A stretch of DNA of 64,000 nucleotides. Origin: Flavivirga jejuensis (GTDB taxonomy: Bacteria > Bacteroidota > Bacteroidia > Flavobacteriales > Flavobacteriaceae). The stretch covers positions 186,001 through 250,000 of the forward strand of contig NZ_JAUOEL010000002.1 in the NCBI RefSeq assembly GCF_030540765.1, given 5' to 3'. Shown piece by piece: positions 63,476 to 64,000 of this stretch. The position numbers and the translations under genes were made by a program. Position 1 is the stretch's first letter. The number at the start of each line of letters is the position of its first letter. The notes under the pieces are model-generated. The model saw nothing but the letters and a program-made list of their open reading frames with translations. It ran no database searches and was not told the DNA's origin.

Positions 63476-64000
63476 TTAATTTAAAGCAACAGCCAAATCC
63501 TGTTTGCTTATTCCTAGTTTTTTTATAGATTTAATAGTTTTGTTAATTTGAATTTGTTTAAACCGCTCGCTTTCTTTCTTTGAATATTCATAACAAAAGT
63601 CTTTCTGATTTTCCAACATCTTGTAAATAATCACGGCAATTTTCCGAGCCGTTGCAATTACGGCAACAATTCGTCCTTTCCTATAAGCTATCCTTCTAAA
63701 AAAGTCTCCTAATTTTCCTTTGCTATTACCAGCTGCATTTGCTGCATCTCGTATTGCTTTTGATAAAGGATTTTTTACTTTTGGTGTATTTGAAGATATT
63801 GTTTTTCCGCCAGTAATCTTTCTGTTGGGGGCAAAACCCAACCATGAACTGAAGTGCTTTGCGCTATGGAAATCTGATTTTAAATCAAATCCCGTTTCTG
63901 ACATGAGTGCCATTAGAGTCCCGACTCCAACACCGTCAATTTGGGTAAGATCTATCCCATTTGTCATTTGATGGGCATACCTGGCAACATCAAAATTAGG
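63476..64000 (-). mobile_element. IS110-family transposase, C-terminal part (cut by window edge)
   Basis: The open frame continues off the right edge; 163 residues from the in-frame ATG at 63967 plus 11 more (PNFDVARYAHQ) are visible. The C-terminal IS116/IS110/IS902 domain is clear: GIDLTQIDGVGVGTLMALMS, FSSWLGFAPNRKITGGKTIS, NPLSKAIRDAANAAG, LGDFFRRIAYRKGRIVAVIA and TARKIAVIIYKML. The DEDD RuvC-like N-terminal domain is outside the window. The ATG at 63967 is internal, not the real start. IS110 enzymes use a structured RNA from the element's noncoding ends; no such RNA could be identified here. Confidence 0.93.

Overview
This window looks like chromosomal DNA from a marine-type member of the Flavobacteriaceae (Bacteroidota). 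The evidence is AT-rich DNA, SusC/SusD and TonB-dependent receptors, a T9SS-type C-terminal tail on a secreted protein, many short lipoproteins, DUF4270, DUF4956 and CotH-family genes, LytS/LytTR regulators and TAnnTTTG-like -7 boxes. No rRNA, tRNA or CRISPR array was seen. Identifications come from reading motifs and architecture only; no database search was made.

Layout. Bases 1-9,130: a DUF4198-like exported protein and a siderophore-type TonB receptor, divergent from an AraC regulator; three small exported proteins, some with duplicated leader DNA; then a secreted jelly-roll (polysaccharide-lyase-like) protein with a Por sorting tail. Bases 9,130-18,400: a small carbohydrate locus with a GH29 fucosidase lipoprotein, a PepSY membrane protein and a SusD/SusC pair. 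The secreted lyase-like gene and susC share a TTGGT-NN-ACCAA operator-like motif. Bases 18,411-19,830: two unassigned exported or membrane proteins, one with a CNGKCYL motif and one with an HExxH motif. Bases 20,364-26,816: a TPP riboswitch and the thiamin operon thiS-thiC-(thiE/tenI-like)-thiD-thiE-thiG-thiH, with no thiF in the window. Bases 27,708-31,748: EF-hand protein, VTC domain protein, DUF4956, DUF2490 and CotH kinase. Bases 32,466-34,844: YHYH lipoprotein, MORN/YwqK-like lipoprotein and SCO. Bases 34,911-41,312: GNAT, a DUF4270 lipoprotein with an outer-membrane protein, a Kelch lipoprotein and a LytS/LytTR two-component pair. Bases 41,761-43,874: TetR, an AhpD-like protein and a peroxiredoxin-like protein. 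Bases 43,942-63,040: an NtrY/NtrC-like two-component system divergent from a large MacAB-TolC-type locus with one adaptor, two ATPases, five paralogous FtsX/MacB permeases and one TolC. The right edge cuts an IS110-family transposase.

Non-coding structure is the most unusual aspect. A family of dispersed palindromic repeats occupies at least seven intergenic loci (1-118, 11,620-12,150, 12,918-13,280, 26,975-27,290, 31,921-32,336, 42,982-43,179, 63,181-63,366). It has a conserved hairpin (GAAGAATCTTTA/TAAAGATTCTTC) nested inside a GTCATTCAGA/TCTGAATGAC inverted repeat. Two copies are bounded by IS-like terminal inverted repeats (CTGTCTAAAAA), so the family looks like a non-autonomous mobile element. 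A second family carries a CCACG/CGTGG hairpin and recurs at 18.3, 28.1, 33.5 and 41.6 kb.

Regulatory logic visible in the sequence: a helically phased AraC-type direct repeat (GACGTGAT twice, 21 bp apart) in front of the siderophore receptor; TetR palindromes in front of both tetR and the AhpD-like gene; a sigma-54-like -24 element in front of the efflux operon, which lies beside an NtrC-type activator; and a TPP riboswitch with a long, hairpin-rich leader before thiS.
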